A stretch of DNA of 36,609 nt from NCBI GenBank assembly GCA_011772495.1, contig WVZL01000016.1, forward strand, positions 135,334-171,942. The letters run 5' to 3'. Shown here piece after piece: positions 8,244 to 16,654 of the stretch (the stretch's first letter is position 1; every line of letters begins with the position of its first letter). The stretch comes from Candidatus Aminicenantota bacterium. GTDB lineage: Bacteria > Acidobacteriota > Aminicenantia > Aminicenantales > Aminicenantaceae. A program made the position numbers and the translations under genes. The notes below the pieces were generated by a model. That model made no database searches and was not told where the DNA came from. It saw only the letters and a list, made by a program, of their open reading frames with translations.

Positions 8244-9461
8244 ATGAAAAGAAAGCCCAGCCTAGTCACAGTTGACCAAGCTGTGAGAGAAATCAAAAAC
8301 GGTCATCCCATTATCATTGTTGATGACGAAGACAGAGAAAATGAAGGCGATCTCATGATTGCTGCTGAGAAGGTCACGCCTGAAATCATTAACTTCATGA
8401 CCAAACACGGCCGGGGTCTCATTTGCCTTCCCATGACCAAGGAAAGACTCAAAGAGCTCCAGATTCCCCTGATGGTCGCTGATAATACTGCCCCCTATGG
8501 GACGGCCTTCGCCATTTCCGTAGATGCCAAAGAGGGCGTGTCCACAGGCATTTCTGCTTATGATAGAGCCAAAACAATACTGACCACTATAGACCCCAAA
8601 ACCCGCTCCTCTGACCTCACCCGTCCAGGACACATCTTTCCCCTTCAAGCCAGGGATGGAGGGGTTCTGGAAAGGGCAGGACAGACAGAAGCCGCCATAG
8701 ACTTGACGCGCTTGGCTGGCCTTATACCGGCGGGTGTCATCTGCGAGATCATGAATGAAGATGGAACCATGGCCCGAATGCCTCAGCTTAAAAAATTCAG
8801 CGAGACTCATGATATTCCCATCCTGACCATTGCTGACCTGATCAAATATCGAATGAAACACGAAAGACTCGTCAAGAAAGTCGAAGAAGCCGCTTTGCCC
8901 ACTAAATACGGTGATTTCAGGATCATAGTCTTTGAAGACCTCATCCACAAAGAAACCCATGTGACCTTGGTTAAGGGAGAAATCAAGAAGAATGAGCCCA
9001 CCCTCGTCCGAGCCCACTCCCAGTGTCTTACTGGAGACACCTTTGCCTCGTTCCGGTGTGATTGTGGAGCTCAACTCCATCGAGCCATGGAAATGATCAA
9101 CAAAGAAGGGAAGGGCGTCATCCTCTATATCCTAAATCAGGAAGGAAGAGGCATTGGTCTGACCAACAAGGTCAAGGCTTATGCCATGCAGGACCAAGGA
9201 ACAGACACAGTAGAAGCCAACCGAAAATTGGGCTTTAAGCCTGACCAGAGAAATTACGGGATCGGAGCTCAAATCCTGGTTTCATTAGGAGTGAACAAGC
9301 TTCGTTTGATCACCAATAATCCCCGTAAATTTGTCGGCCTGACTGGCTACGGACTAAAAATCGTGGAGAGAGTGCCTCTTGAAATTCCTCCTAACAAACA
9401 AAACCTCAAATACCTGAAGACCAAAAAGGAAAAAATGGGGCATATTCTCGAAATGGTTTAG
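8244..9461 (+). CDS. ribBA: Bifunctional DHBP synthase / GTP cyclohydrolase II
   Basis: This enzyme supplies both branches of riboflavin synthesis: 3,4-dihydroxy-2-butanone-4-phosphate from ribulose-5-phosphate, and the pyrimidine precursor from GTP. It has 405 aa. The RibB half (1 to about 205) has [16 protein letters not shown] and [18 protein letters not shown]. The RibA half (about 206-405) has the zinc ligands C261, C272 and C274 in [21 protein letters not shown] split across the site, and [16 protein letters not shown] lies 9-10 nt before the ATG. Lumazine synthase (ribH), which normally closes this gene set, does not follow: a converging gene begins 34 nt later. Confidence 0.97.
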   Translation: MKRKPSLVTVDQAVREIKNGHPIIIVDDEDRENEGDLMIAAEKVTPEIINFMTKHGRGLICLPMTKERLKELQIPLMVADNTAPYGTAFAISVDAKEGVSTGISAYDRAKTILTTIDPKTRSSDLTRPGHIFPLQARDGGVLERAGQTEAAIDLTRLAGLIPAGVICEIMNEDGTMARMPQLKKFSETHDIPILTIADLIKYRMKHERLVKKVEEAALPTKYGDFRIIVFEDLIHKETHVTLVKGEIKKNEPTLVRAHSQCLTGDTFASFRCDCGAQLHRAMEMINKEGKGVILYILNQEGRGIGLTNKVKAYAMQDQGTDTVEANRKLGFKPDQRNYGIGAQILVSLGVNKLRLITNNPRKFVGLTGYGLKIVERVPLEIPPNKQNLKYLKTKKEKMGHILEMV

Positions 9462-9495
9462 TTCTTAGAGGCAATTTGTTTATCATTTCATTAGC

Positions 9496-10935
9496 CTAAG
9501 AATCGGCCTTCTTGTCTGCTTTCGCTGCTTGCAGAAGATGAATGATCGAATTGGCGTAGTAGCCTAATAACTTCATCTCATCCGGTGCAGCTCGGTAAAG
9601 ATTATTCTCCTCCACCACCAGGTGACGTAGGGTTAACATCCGCAAGCCGACGTTGATGGTATAATCACGATCACTGCGGGGAATATAGACATGGGCCCCC
9701 TGCTTTTCCAGCCTGTCGAGCAAGCTCTGGACACGTGCTTTTATCTCTAAATCCGAAAAATTCTTGCTTGGTTCTTCCGTAAAAACATGAGCAATCAAGG
9801 AAACCGGAACCACTGGGATGACTTCACTGACCTTCTGCATCAGCTCATTGGCCAGACGCTGTACCTTTTCTATGCGCGCTTCCTTATCGAGGTTGCGGAA
9901 ATCAACTTCATGGATCTTTAGGTATTCTCTGGTGGAAATCGGCGATCCGAAGTTCGCCACTGCATAGCCGAACCTGTACCAGTGGCCGCGCACCATCAGC
10001 CAGAGGTTATGCAGGAGAAAAGTGAAAGTTGTTTTCACGACAAAGAGTCGCGATTTCTTCTTGGTCTCAGGAGTCGTGTCCGACAACAAGGTACGGTCCT
10101 CCAGGACGCGATCGTAGTTTATGGCGACAGGAATGAAGACAAGATCTCGCTCACCATCAGGATCGAACTTGCGAAGCATATAATCGAGCAAGCCGATCCT
10201 CGGCTCGTTAAATCTTCCATTCCTGCTCAGTCTGCCTTCTGGGTAAACGGCTTGTACCACTCCGCCCTCGGTCGCCATCTGCACGTAGCGGGCCAAGACC
10301 CGCCGATACAGGGGATTTCCCGAACCTCGTCTGACGAAAAACGCGCCCATAGCTCTGATCATCTGCTGGACTGGCCAGATCCGCGCCCATTCTCCTACGG
10401 CAAAGCTCAAAGCAACTCTGTTTAAGGCAAGATATCCCAGCAAGATATAGTCCATGTTGCTCCTGTGGTTCATGATAAACACGACACTCGAATGGGGGTC
10501 GATCTTAGCCAGCCCATCCTCATCAGCAAAACCCATACGAACGCGGTAGAGCATTCGGGCCACTGATTTACTGATCCAGTTCCCGATTCGGAAATAGATA
10601 TAGGCGTTGAAAGCCGGTACGATTTCTTTGGCGTATCGCTCTACCTTTTTAAGAGCTATCTCGTTGGGCACACTCTGTTCCCGGCTGTATTCTTCTACTG
10701 CTTTCATGACCTCGGGATCGTACTTCAGCCGATCAACAAGAACTTGTCGTTTGGTCAGTTTAAAGGCCGGGATACGAAGGTCGAGCTGCTCGTCTATTTC
10801 TTTAATGACAATCTTAGTGCGCCGCTTGAAGAACCACCGCCAAGCGGGCAGGATAAAGTGATCCAAAACAGCCCAGGCGGCAAACATACCTCCTATGATA
10901 ATCAGCCACAAGGGAAAAGAAACATCTTCGGCCAT
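9496..10935 (-). CDS. PlsB/GPAT-like glycerophospholipid acyltransferase
   Basis: Likely acylates glycerol-3-phosphate (or a similar acceptor) in membrane lipid synthesis. The 479-aa product has an N-terminal membrane segment (about 8-30) and the four acyltransferase motifs: HRSNMD (157-162, the HX4D charge relay), GAFFVRR (197-203), YPEGRLSR (231-238) and FIPVAINYDRV (267-277). GAFF-R-R in motif II points to the GPAT/DHAPAT group rather than PlsC. E. coli PlsB is about 807 aa, so this is a shorter form. A strong GGAGG lies 5 nt before the ATG. The gene looks richer in G+C than its neighbours by eye, so horizontal acquisition is possible but not shown. Acceptor specificity is uncertain. Confidence 0.8.
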   Translation of the reverse strand: MAEDVSFPLWLIIIGGMFAAWAVLDHFILPAWRWFFKRRTKIVIKEIDEQLDLRIPAFKLTKRQVLVDRLKYDPEVMKAVEEYSREQSVPNEIALKKVERYAKEIVPAFNAYIYFRIGNWISKSVARMLYRVRMGFADEDGLAKIDPHSSVVFIMNHRSNMDYILLGYLALNRVALSFAVGEWARIWPVQQMIRAMGAFFVRRGSGNPLYRRVLARYVQMATEGGVVQAVYPEGRLSRNGRFNEPRIGLLDYMLRKFDPDGERDLVFIPVAINYDRVLEDRTLLSDTTPETKKKSRLFVVKTTFTFLLHNLWLMVRGHWYRFGYAVANFGSPISTREYLKIHEVDFRNLDKEARIEKVQRLANELMQKVSEVIPVVPVSLIAHVFTEEPSKNFSDLEIKARVQSLLDRLEKQGAHVYIPRSDRDYTINVGLRMLTLRHLVVEENNLYRAAPDEMKLLGYYANSIIHLLQAAKADKKADS

Positions 10936-11022
10936 AGAGCCTCCTGCAGCTTTAAGAAGGGCTTTAAGACGAGCCTCCGTGATTTTTATTCGAAAAGACT
11001 GCCCGATGAGCAGCCCTTTTTT

Positions 11023-11802
11023 TCATTTCAAATTCTCCCCAGGAGTATCGTGCCCAGCAAGCCCGAACGAACCATGCTCTAGAAAATGAATCACCTGCTC
11101 GATCACATCTTCCTTCTGCATGATAAACATATGGCTGCGCGGGAGGACGAGAAAATCTGCCATTCCGGCAACTTTCGCCCTCTTGACCGAAACCTTTCCA
11201 TCATCCGGACCCGGAATCAGCATGGAAAATAGGGGATCGAGGGTCCTGTTGCCGGTTATGATTCCCAATTCAAAATCCACTGGACCCAGCTTTAGCGGAA
11301 CACTATCCACATCTGTGCCCAACTGCTGGCCGGCCGGCCCGTTGATTCTCTTGAAGACAAGCGTGTCTTTCATATAATCTACGACCTCACTCCCCTGATT
11401 GGGAGGGCTCATCATCACCACCCGCCCAAGATTGGATAGCTCATGGTGCTTTAGATAATAGCGGACGATGATTCCTCCTAGAGAATGAGTGACGAAATGA
11501 ATTTTTCGGTGGGATTCCGCTTTGCATCGTTCTATTGACCTGCCTAAATATTCCTCGGCTAAGAATTCTATGGGATGCTCTGTAGAAGGATAATCTAGGT
11601 TGATCACCTGGTATCCATGCTGGGACAGTCTCTTTGCCATTCTCGCCATAGAACGGCTAGTTCGGGCCAGTCCATGGAGCAAAATGACACAGTCGTCTTT
11701 TCCTGAAGCAGTCTCCTGTTTGAAATGTTCTCCCATCAAGGGAGGAAAAAGAAAAAATAGAAGGAGAAGACATTGGGCTATTTTTGGGGTTTTTTCATGC
11801 AT
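11023..11802 (-). CDS. Exported alpha/beta-hydrolase, lipase-like
   Basis: Probable secreted or periplasmic serine esterase/lipase. From the ATG at 11802 it has 259 aa with a signal-peptide-like N-terminus (hydrophobic about 9-22). It then shows the oxyanion-hole LLHGLARTS (41-49), the nucleophile elbow THSLGG (105-110, Ser107), an acid candidate in PGPDDGK and a C-terminal SHMFIM histidine. An upstream in-frame TTG at 11844 would add 14 residues, but that codon lies inside a perfect -35 box (TTGACA), so I prefer 11802. Similar proteins are annotated as triacylglycerol lipase or PGAP1-like hydrolases; the substrate cannot be told from sequence. The acyltransferase gene follows 87 nt downstream on the same strand. 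Confidence 0.75.
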   Translation of the reverse strand: MHEKTPKIAQCLLLLFFLFPPLMGEHFKQETASGKDDCVILLHGLARTSRSMARMAKRLSQHGYQVINLDYPSTEHPIEFLAEEYLGRSIERCKAESHRKIHFVTHSLGGIIVRYYLKHHELSNLGRVVMMSPPNQGSEVVDYMKDTLVFKRINGPAGQQLGTDVDSVPLKLGPVDFELGIITGNRTLDPLFSMLIPGPDDGKVSVKRAKVAGMADFLVLPRSHMFIMQKEDVIEQVIHFLEHGSFGLAGHDTPGENLK

Positions 11803-11815
11803 GGAATATGAATAG

Positions 11816-11844
11816 CTTATATCACCGCTCAAAATCGATGTCAA
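11816..11844 (-). promoter_or_regulatory. Sigma70 promoter of the lipase-like gene
   Basis: On the minus strand, perfect TTGACA (11844-11839), 17 nt, TATAAG (11821-11816). The -10 ends 13 nt before the ATG at 11802 and no Shine-Dalgarno intervenes, so the leader would be about 6 nt. This placement also decides the start codon, because the upstream TTG start is part of the -35. Confidence 0.75.
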
Positions 11845-11930
11845 ATACAGAAGGCTAAATCAACGTGTCTCCTTTTCAAAGATCTTTTAAAACTTATCAG
11901 CATAGTAAACCTGACCCGTTTTCTTTCCGG

Positions 11931-11949
11931 AAAAAATCGGTCCGTCCCC
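11931..11949. repeat. Decayed arm of the GGGGACGGTTCTATT element
   Basis: AAAAAATCGGTCCGTCCCC resembles the right arm of the palindromic elements at 5491 and 16164 (AAAAAATAGAACCGTCCCC), with three differences over 19 nt. No matching left arm is visible nearby. Plausible remnant of a degraded copy between two minus-strand genes. Confidence 0.4.
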
Positions 11950-12038
11950 ATATTAGACGACCTAAGGGATGAAAGATATAATTTTGCAGAGAGCTTGGCT
12001 GATGGATTTGCCTAAGGTTTATCAGGGACTGGAGGGCT

Positions 12039-12893
12039 TTAGTGCTTTTCTTCTTTTTTGAGATGGGCCACTTCAGACCTTAAGACCGGCTCCTGCACCA
12101 CTACATGAGAGCGCCCAACCACTGCAAAAATTCGACTCCCTTTTCCGAGCTCACGAAGGAGCCTCCTCAGCATGTGATGGTCTCGAAATTCATTTAATTT
12201 CCGGTGAATCTTGGAAAGAAAATTTGCTGAATTCGGCGACCTAAAATAGGAGCAGGAAATCGATTTCCAATCTTTAAGATTGGGAAACAATTGATGAACT
12301 CTCCCTTCAAATTCAGCCAGATGGCGGGGATTCCCCCTAAAATAATAATCTATCTTCCCTAGATGCCTGAGGATTCTATTCACATAACCCACAGACTCGG
12401 CATCCTTCCCCAAATTCTGATTCACGACCGCTTGACGCAGGACGTAGAATATTTTAATCTGCTCGGGGTCAAAGTATCTTTTCAGATACACTGCTTCCTG
12501 GGCTCTGGTGGGATCTATGCTTTTGATCGGAACCTTATGGCGTGAGGCCAGCCATCGAAGAAGGCCCTGCTCGCCATACCTGCTTATCGCCTCCTCTCTA
12601 GATCTTACTAAAGGCCAAACACAGCTTTCGCTATAAGCTACTGTCGGTTGGAACTTCTGCCATCTCTTTTCAATATCGACGAATTGAGGATTATCGAGTT
12701 TCGTGGTGTGCATGGATCCATAATAGAGGAGGTTGGCTCCTTCTTCTGTATCTAGTTCCAGAATATAGGGCCCCGATATTTTTTTTCTGTAGTATTCCTC
12801 GTAAGTCAGCAATCCCGTGTAAACATGTTGCGAGCAGGAGATGACAAGAATTAGACAGCCCCATAGGAAGAAAACAGAGGCGCTTTTGGCCAT
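12039..12893 (-). CDS. Lipoprotein, possible TraB/GumN/TIKI-like (GxxH) family
   Basis: Starting at the ATG at 12893 (GGAG 5-8 nt upstream), it encodes 284 aa. The signal peptide is typical of a lipoprotein: hydrophobic stretch 7-18, lipobox VIS|C with Cys20. An in-frame ATG at 12953 would place 20 charged residues before the signal peptide, so I reject it. The mature part has YYGSMHTT (GxxH, G59-H62), a glutamate about 27 residues later (E89 in AYSESC) and a C-terminal VVGRSHVVV. That arrangement recalls the putative metal-dependent TraB/GumN/TIKI/EreA superfamily. The match is by motif only and the middle is not recognised. A second candidate start and the AT-rich 179-bp gap to the divergent FMN gene presumably hold its promoter. 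Confidence 0.5.
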   Translation of the reverse strand: MAKSASVFFLWGCLILVISCSQHVYTGLLTYEEYYRKKISGPYILELDTEEGANLLYYGSMHTTKLDNPQFVDIEKRWQKFQPTVAYSESCVWPLVRSREEAISRYGEQGLLRWLASRHKVPIKSIDPTRAQEAVYLKRYFDPEQIKIFYVLRQAVVNQNLGKDAESVGYVNRILRHLGKIDYYFRGNPRHLAEFEGRVHQLFPNLKDWKSISCSYFRSPNSANFLSKIHRKLNEFRDHHMLRRLLRELGKGSRIFAVVGRSHVVVQEPVLRSEVAHLKKEEKH

Positions 12894-13132
12894 ATATCTC
12901 CGCCTTATCCTTTCCCTTGTCTTCTCCCCTTTTTTCCACCTGAAAAAATGCATCTTTTATGCCAATGGTTAGCTACCAAGAGAAAAAAATTTTCAATCAA
13001 GAGAAATCTGGAGTGAGGTAGCTTTTTGTAAGAATTAGAATCTTTCTAAGTAGTAAAAAAAATTTACGCGAGCACCAAAGATATTTTACAATATGTTTTC
13101 TTTTTTCCTAAAAAATTTTCAAAGGTGTTTGA

Positions 13133-14047
13133 ATGACAAATAAAGAATGGATGCTAGGGGCTCGGGGGCAGAAGTGGCTGAAAGGACTCCATGTCACCTT
13201 GGTAGCATTTTCGGTAGGAACAATCCTCTCGATGCTTATCCTCCTGCTTATCAAACAGAGTTTTAAGGCAGAAGAAAATCTATTTCCGATCAATTTGGGT
13301 ATATTCCACCTGTTCAATTTCCTGGAATATTCATTTTATGGAATCATACTGACAGGACTTGTCTATTCGCTTTTTACCAAGTGGGGATTCTTCAAGCATC
13401 ACTGGATTACAGTCAAGTGGGTGGTGGTTCTTCTTTTATTCGTTTTGACCTTGGTTTGGATAGGTCCGGTCACCACTGGAATGGTCGCTCTTGCCGACGG
13501 AGGCTTCCGATTGCCCGGTACGCTCTCTGAATATCTTGATTATTCATGTAAGGGTCGGCTTTACTTATCTATCGAATGCCTTATCTTCGTTTTCATCATA
13601 TTTATTTCTGTCTTCAAGCCATGGGGAAAGAGAAAACCTAAATCAAGGGTGAAACGCAAGGTTGTCCTCGCGGTAGTCGCGCCCCTGGTGATGATGATGA
13701 TTGCTTTCCTGGCCTTGAATTTGCTGATGCTGCAGAAATTCAGAAGAATAGAGATCCAAGACATCGATATTTCTGCCCTGAAGGACGGGACTTATTACGG
13801 AGAAGCTACGGTTGGAGGTTTTACTTATAAAGTGGAGGCTGTCCTTCGGGAACAAAGGATCGTGGACCTGAGGATTATTGCCAACCGGAAAAGTGCTTAT
13901 GCGCGCTTTGCCGAAGGAGTGATTCCCAGAGTTCTCGAGGCTCAGAACCCCAACGTGGACACCATTACCGGCGCCACCACCACCAGCAAGGCCTTGCTGA
14001 AAGCCGTCGAAAATGCCCTTCTAACATTGCCAGAGGACAAACAATAG
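13133..14047 (+). CDS. Membrane protein with C-terminal FMN-binding (flavinylation) domain
   Basis: 304 aa. Five hydrophobic segments (about 21-40, 58-81, 92-112, 142-162 and 178-200) precede an FMN-bind domain (about 205-300) that would face the periplasm. The domain ends in DTITGATTTS (276-285); in RnfG/NqrC-type proteins the Thr of the S/T-G-A-T motif (here T282) is attached to FMN by ApbE. Histidines lie in or near the helices (H20, H59, H89, H90), so heme binding is possible but unproven. Likely role: an electron-transfer step linking the membrane to an extracytoplasmic flavin. AAAGG lies 7-8 nt before the ATG. It stands alone, divergent from the lipoprotein gene and converging on dtd with an 8-nt gap. 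Confidence 0.75.
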   Translation: MTNKEWMLGARGQKWLKGLHVTLVAFSVGTILSMLILLLIKQSFKAEENLFPINLGIFHLFNFLEYSFYGIILTGLVYSLFTKWGFFKHHWITVKWVVVLLLFVLTLVWIGPVTTGMVALADGGFRLPGTLSEYLDYSCKGRLYLSIECLIFVFIIFISVFKPWGKRKPKSRVKRKVVLAVVAPLVMMMIAFLALNLLMLQKFRRIEIQDIDISALKDGTYYGEATVGGFTYKVEAVLREQRIVDLRIIANRKSAYARFAEGVIPRVLEAQNPNVDTITGATTTSKALLKAVENALLTLPEDKQ

Positions 14048-14055
14048 GCTAAGAA

Positions 14056-14505
14056 CTAATAAGATCCCTTTGATTGGAGAAAAAAAGTCACGGGTCCATC
14101 GTTTATTAGATGGACATCCATCAGCGCCTGAAAAACGCCTGTTTCGACCTTGATTCCTCTCTGTTTGATCAGGTCTACAAAACAGCCAAAAAGCCGCTCC
14201 GCCTTCTCAGGAGCCTCAGCTTTATCGAAGCTAGGTCTTCTTCCTTTGCGGACTGAGCCCACCAGCGTGAACTGCGAAACAGCCAATACTTCTCCTTCAA
14301 TATCCTGCAAGGACAAGTTCATTTTTCCCTCTTTATCCGGAAAAATCCTGAGTTCTACGACCTTCTTGGCTAAATACTCAGCATCATTCTTCGAGTCTCC
14401 CCTTTCAATCCCCACTAGAAGACAAACTCCAGGGCCTATTCTCCCGGCAATTTTGCCGTCCACCTCGACCGAGGCCTCCTTGACTCTCTGCAGGACAATC
14501 TTCAT
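14056..14505 (-). CDS. dtd: D-aminoacyl-tRNA deacylase
   Basis: Dtd hydrolyses D-amino acids (and glycine mischarged on tRNA-Ala) from tRNA as a proofreading step. The 149-aa product is full length. It opens MKIVLQRVKEASVEVDG and has the active-site SQFTL followed by GRRPSF, and the C-terminal NDGPVTF with the GP motif that forms the cross-subunit chirality filter. Its ATG overlaps the murJ stop by 4 nt (ATGA), so it is translationally coupled to murJ. Confidence 0.97.
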   Translation of the reverse strand: MKIVLQRVKEASVEVDGKIAGRIGPGVCLLVGIERGDSKNDAEYLAKKVVELRIFPDKEGKMNLSLQDIEGEVLAVSQFTLVGSVRKGRRPSFDKAEAPEKAERLFGCFVDLIKQRGIKVETGVFQALMDVHLINDGPVTFFLQSKGSY

Positions 14506-16076
14506 TGCAGAATTCGCTCCTTAGAAAATACATCCCTGAGAATCTTTAAGTCTTTACTGTTAAAAAGGAGGCTTAAAATAACATAAATCAAGATGCCCGC
14601 CAGGATTACAGCCAGCAAGGCCCCGAGCTGCTGGAGGAACTCAAGGCGCTGGAATTCGAAGCGACCCAATAAAAACCAGATTGCCGCCCCCATCAGGATG
14701 GCCGCGAAAGAAGACCGGAGAAAGGAAGCCAGTATCTCCTTTTTTTCGATCTTTCCGATTTTCCTCTCCAGGAAAACAAAAAGAAGTAGAAAATTGAAAG
14801 TCTCGCTCAGAGATAAGGCTAGTGCAATGCCTCCCACTCTGAGCGGTTTCATCAGTACGAGAGCTAGAGAAAGATAAGAAATCATCACAAAAAAAGCGAT
14901 TATCACCGGAGTTTTCGTATCCTTGAGGGAGAAGAAAGCCGAGGCCAAGATTTTGACGACTGAAATAAAAGGGAGTCCCAGGGAGAAAAAGAAGAGGCAG
15001 GTGGCTGTCACATCTGTCGACTGGCTAGTGAATAATCCTCTCTGGAAGAGAACCTGGATGATCTGGTGATTCAGGAGCAAAAGCCCGACCATAGCCGGCA
15101 AAGTCACTAGGATTATCATCTTGAAGGAAAATACAAGAGTCTTCTTCATGCCCTCGATATCCTTTCGAGCAGCCAGCTCAGAAAAAGTTGGCAAAAGCGC
15201 TATGGAAAGGGCTATGGAAAAAAGGCCTAAGGTCAGCTCCCTGACTCTGGTGGCATAGTAGAGGGAAGAGGTGCTTCCCTCCTCCAAAAAGGAGGCCATG
15301 GCCCGGCTTACTGCTAGGTTTATCTGGGTAATGCCTACCCCGAAGATACCTGGCACCATGAGAGCTCCTACCTTACGAATGGCTGGATGGGAAAAAGAGA
15401 GGCCAAACTTGAATCTCATCCCTCTCTTCCAGAGAAAAGGAAGCTGAAAGGCCAACTGGAACACGCCTCCGACAACAACTCCAAAAGCAAACACATAGGC
15501 CGGCTCCCTCGCCTTGGGGGCAAAAATCGCCGCCAGGCAAATTATGGCCAGATTAAAAAGCACTGGAGTGAACGCAGGAACTGCAAACTTATGAAACGAG
15601 TTCAAGATAGCCATGGCTAAAGCGGCCAGGCTTATCAAAAAAATATAGGGAAACATGATGCGCGTGAGAACGATAGTCAATTCCCACTTTCCAGGAACCT
15701 CTTTAAACCCGGGAGAGATGATCTGTACCAATAGAGGGGAAAGGACTATTCCGGTCACAGTCAAGAGGGCCATGATCAGAGTCAAATCAAAAAAGAAGGT
15801 ATTGGCGAATTTCCAGAGCTTTTCTCTCGACTCCTCTGTCTTTAACTGGGTGAACACAGGCACAAAAGCAGCGGTCATAGTTCCCTCGCCAGTCAGCCTC
15901 CTCAATAAATTGGGAATGATATAAGCTATCGTGAAGGCATCGGCCCCACTGCCGGTTCCCAAGAAAAAGGCCTGAATCATGTCCCTGGCATAGCCTAGAA
16001 CCCTGCTTAAAACGGTGGGCCCAGAGACGGCCAGAGTTGATTTGAGCAGGCGTTTCTTCTGCTCTTTTTGCTCCAT
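14502..16076 (-). CDS. murJ: Lipid II flippase MurJ
   Basis: MurJ flips the lipid-linked peptidoglycan precursor across the inner membrane. From the ATG at 16076 it has 524 aa with many hydrophobic helices (about 14 in the family). Family motifs include VLGYARDMIQAFFLGTGSGA and AFTIAYIIPNLLRRLTGEG near the N-terminus. I choose the ATG at 16076 because GAGG sits 9 nt upstream; the longer frame starts at a TTG (16091) that lies within that Shine-Dalgarno. dtd follows with a 4-nt overlap. rpsT lies upstream in the opposite direction, a neighbourhood also seen in enterobacteria. Confidence 0.95.
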   Translation of the reverse strand: MEQKEQKKRLLKSTLAVSGPTVLSRVLGYARDMIQAFFLGTGSGADAFTIAYIIPNLLRRLTGEGTMTAAFVPVFTQLKTEESREKLWKFANTFFFDLTLIMALLTVTGIVLSPLLVQIISPGFKEVPGKWELTIVLTRIMFPYIFLISLAALAMAILNSFHKFAVPAFTPVLFNLAIICLAAIFAPKAREPAYVFAFGVVVGGVFQLAFQLPFLWKRGMRFKFGLSFSHPAIRKVGALMVPGIFGVGITQINLAVSRAMASFLEEGSTSSLYYATRVRELTLGLFSIALSIALLPTFSELAARKDIEGMKKTLVFSFKMIILVTLPAMVGLLLLNHQIIQVLFQRGLFTSQSTDVTATCLFFFSLGLPFISVVKILASAFFSLKDTKTPVIIAFFVMISYLSLALVLMKPLRVGGIALALSLSETFNFLLLFVFLERKIGKIEKKEILASFLRSSFAAILMGAAIWFLLGRFEFQRLEFLQQLGALLAVILAGILIYVILSLLFNSKDLKILRDVFSKERILQ

Positions 16077-16163
16077 AAATCTAATCCTCAAACCCGATCA
16101 GAGTCAGACTTTATTTTAAACGGATGCCCAGAGAATATGAAGACACCCAGATCTTACAAAAAT

Positions 16164-16296
16164 GGGGACGATTCTATTTTTTTTCATGCGCTCAGGCTTT
16201 GTCAATATTGAAAGACATGGTTTTCATTTCATCTTTTGGGCATCAATTCATAATAAAGCCTTACCCCGAGGTAAACAAAAAAATAGAACCGTCCCC
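16164..16296. repeat. Palindromic REP/MITE-like element, copy 2
   Basis: A 133-bp intergenic element. The left end GGGGACGATTCTATTTT (16164-16180) and the right end AATAGAACCGTCCCC (16282-16296) are inverted repeats with one mismatch. The right half resembles copy 1: both carry AAAGC-TT, ACCC-GAG and GGTAA before the arm. A small hairpin TTACC-CCGA-GGTAA (16261-16274) sits next to the right arm. The left half is longer than in copy 1. It lies between divergent murJ and rpsT, and any ORF across it is spurious. Confidence 0.75.
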
Positions 16297-16321
16297 TATA
16301 TTTGAGTGCTGACCCCGGTGA

Positions 16322-16350
16322 TTGACATTGAAGCTGAGATATCTTATCAT
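16322..16350 (+). promoter_or_regulatory. Sigma70 promoter of rpsT
   Basis: Perfect TTGACA (16322-16327), 17 nt, TATCAT (16345-16350). The start site should be near 16357, giving a leader of about 19 nt that contains GAGGAG for the rpsT ATG at 16376. It begins 26 nt downstream of the palindromic element, as the ftsY promoter begins 17 nt downstream of copy 1. Confidence 0.8.
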
Positions 16351-16375
16351 ATCTGCTCTTCAAGAGGAGTAAGAA

Positions 16376-16654
16376 ATGGCTCATCATAAATCAGCCAAAC
16401 GCCAATGGCGGCACAGCCTTCGCAGGAAGGCCATCAACCGACGAAACAAATCCCTTCTTCGTACCCAAATAAAAAAACTGCAGGACGCCATCAAGAATAA
16501 GAATAAGGAAGAAGCTCAAAGACTCCTTCCTTTGACCTTCTCAATCATAGACAAAACAGTCAAGAAAGGATCCATCCATGAGAACAAAGGAAACAGATTC
16601 AAGTCCAAGCTGACCCGCCAGCTGGAATTGCTCAATACCTCTCCTTCCAAGTAG
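16376..16654 (+). CDS. rpsT: 30S ribosomal protein S20
   Basis: Small-subunit protein that binds 16S rRNA early in assembly. 92 aa, strongly basic, beginning MAHHKSAKRQWRHSLRRKAI, with the typical KRxRxSxxRRxxNxxxxS pattern and helical C-terminus. A good Shine-Dalgarno (GAGGAG) lies 7 nt before the ATG, behind its own consensus promoter. Its last 23 nt overlap the end of holA on the opposite strand. Confidence 0.96.
   Translation: MAHHKSAKRQWRHSLRRKAINRRNKSLLRTQIKKLQDAIKNKNKEEAQRLLPLTFSIIDKTVKKGSIHENKGNRFKSKLTRQLELLNTSPSK

Noticed and set aside
8262..9080. 272-codon open frame on the minus strand
   Set aside because: It lies fully antisense to ribBA, whose family assignment is certain; it is a shadow frame with no Shine-Dalgarno or recognisable motif.
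10995..11014. Hairpin CTGC-n7-GCAG with short T-run after the lipase-like gene
   Set aside because: Only a 4-bp stem and four T; too weak to call a terminator.
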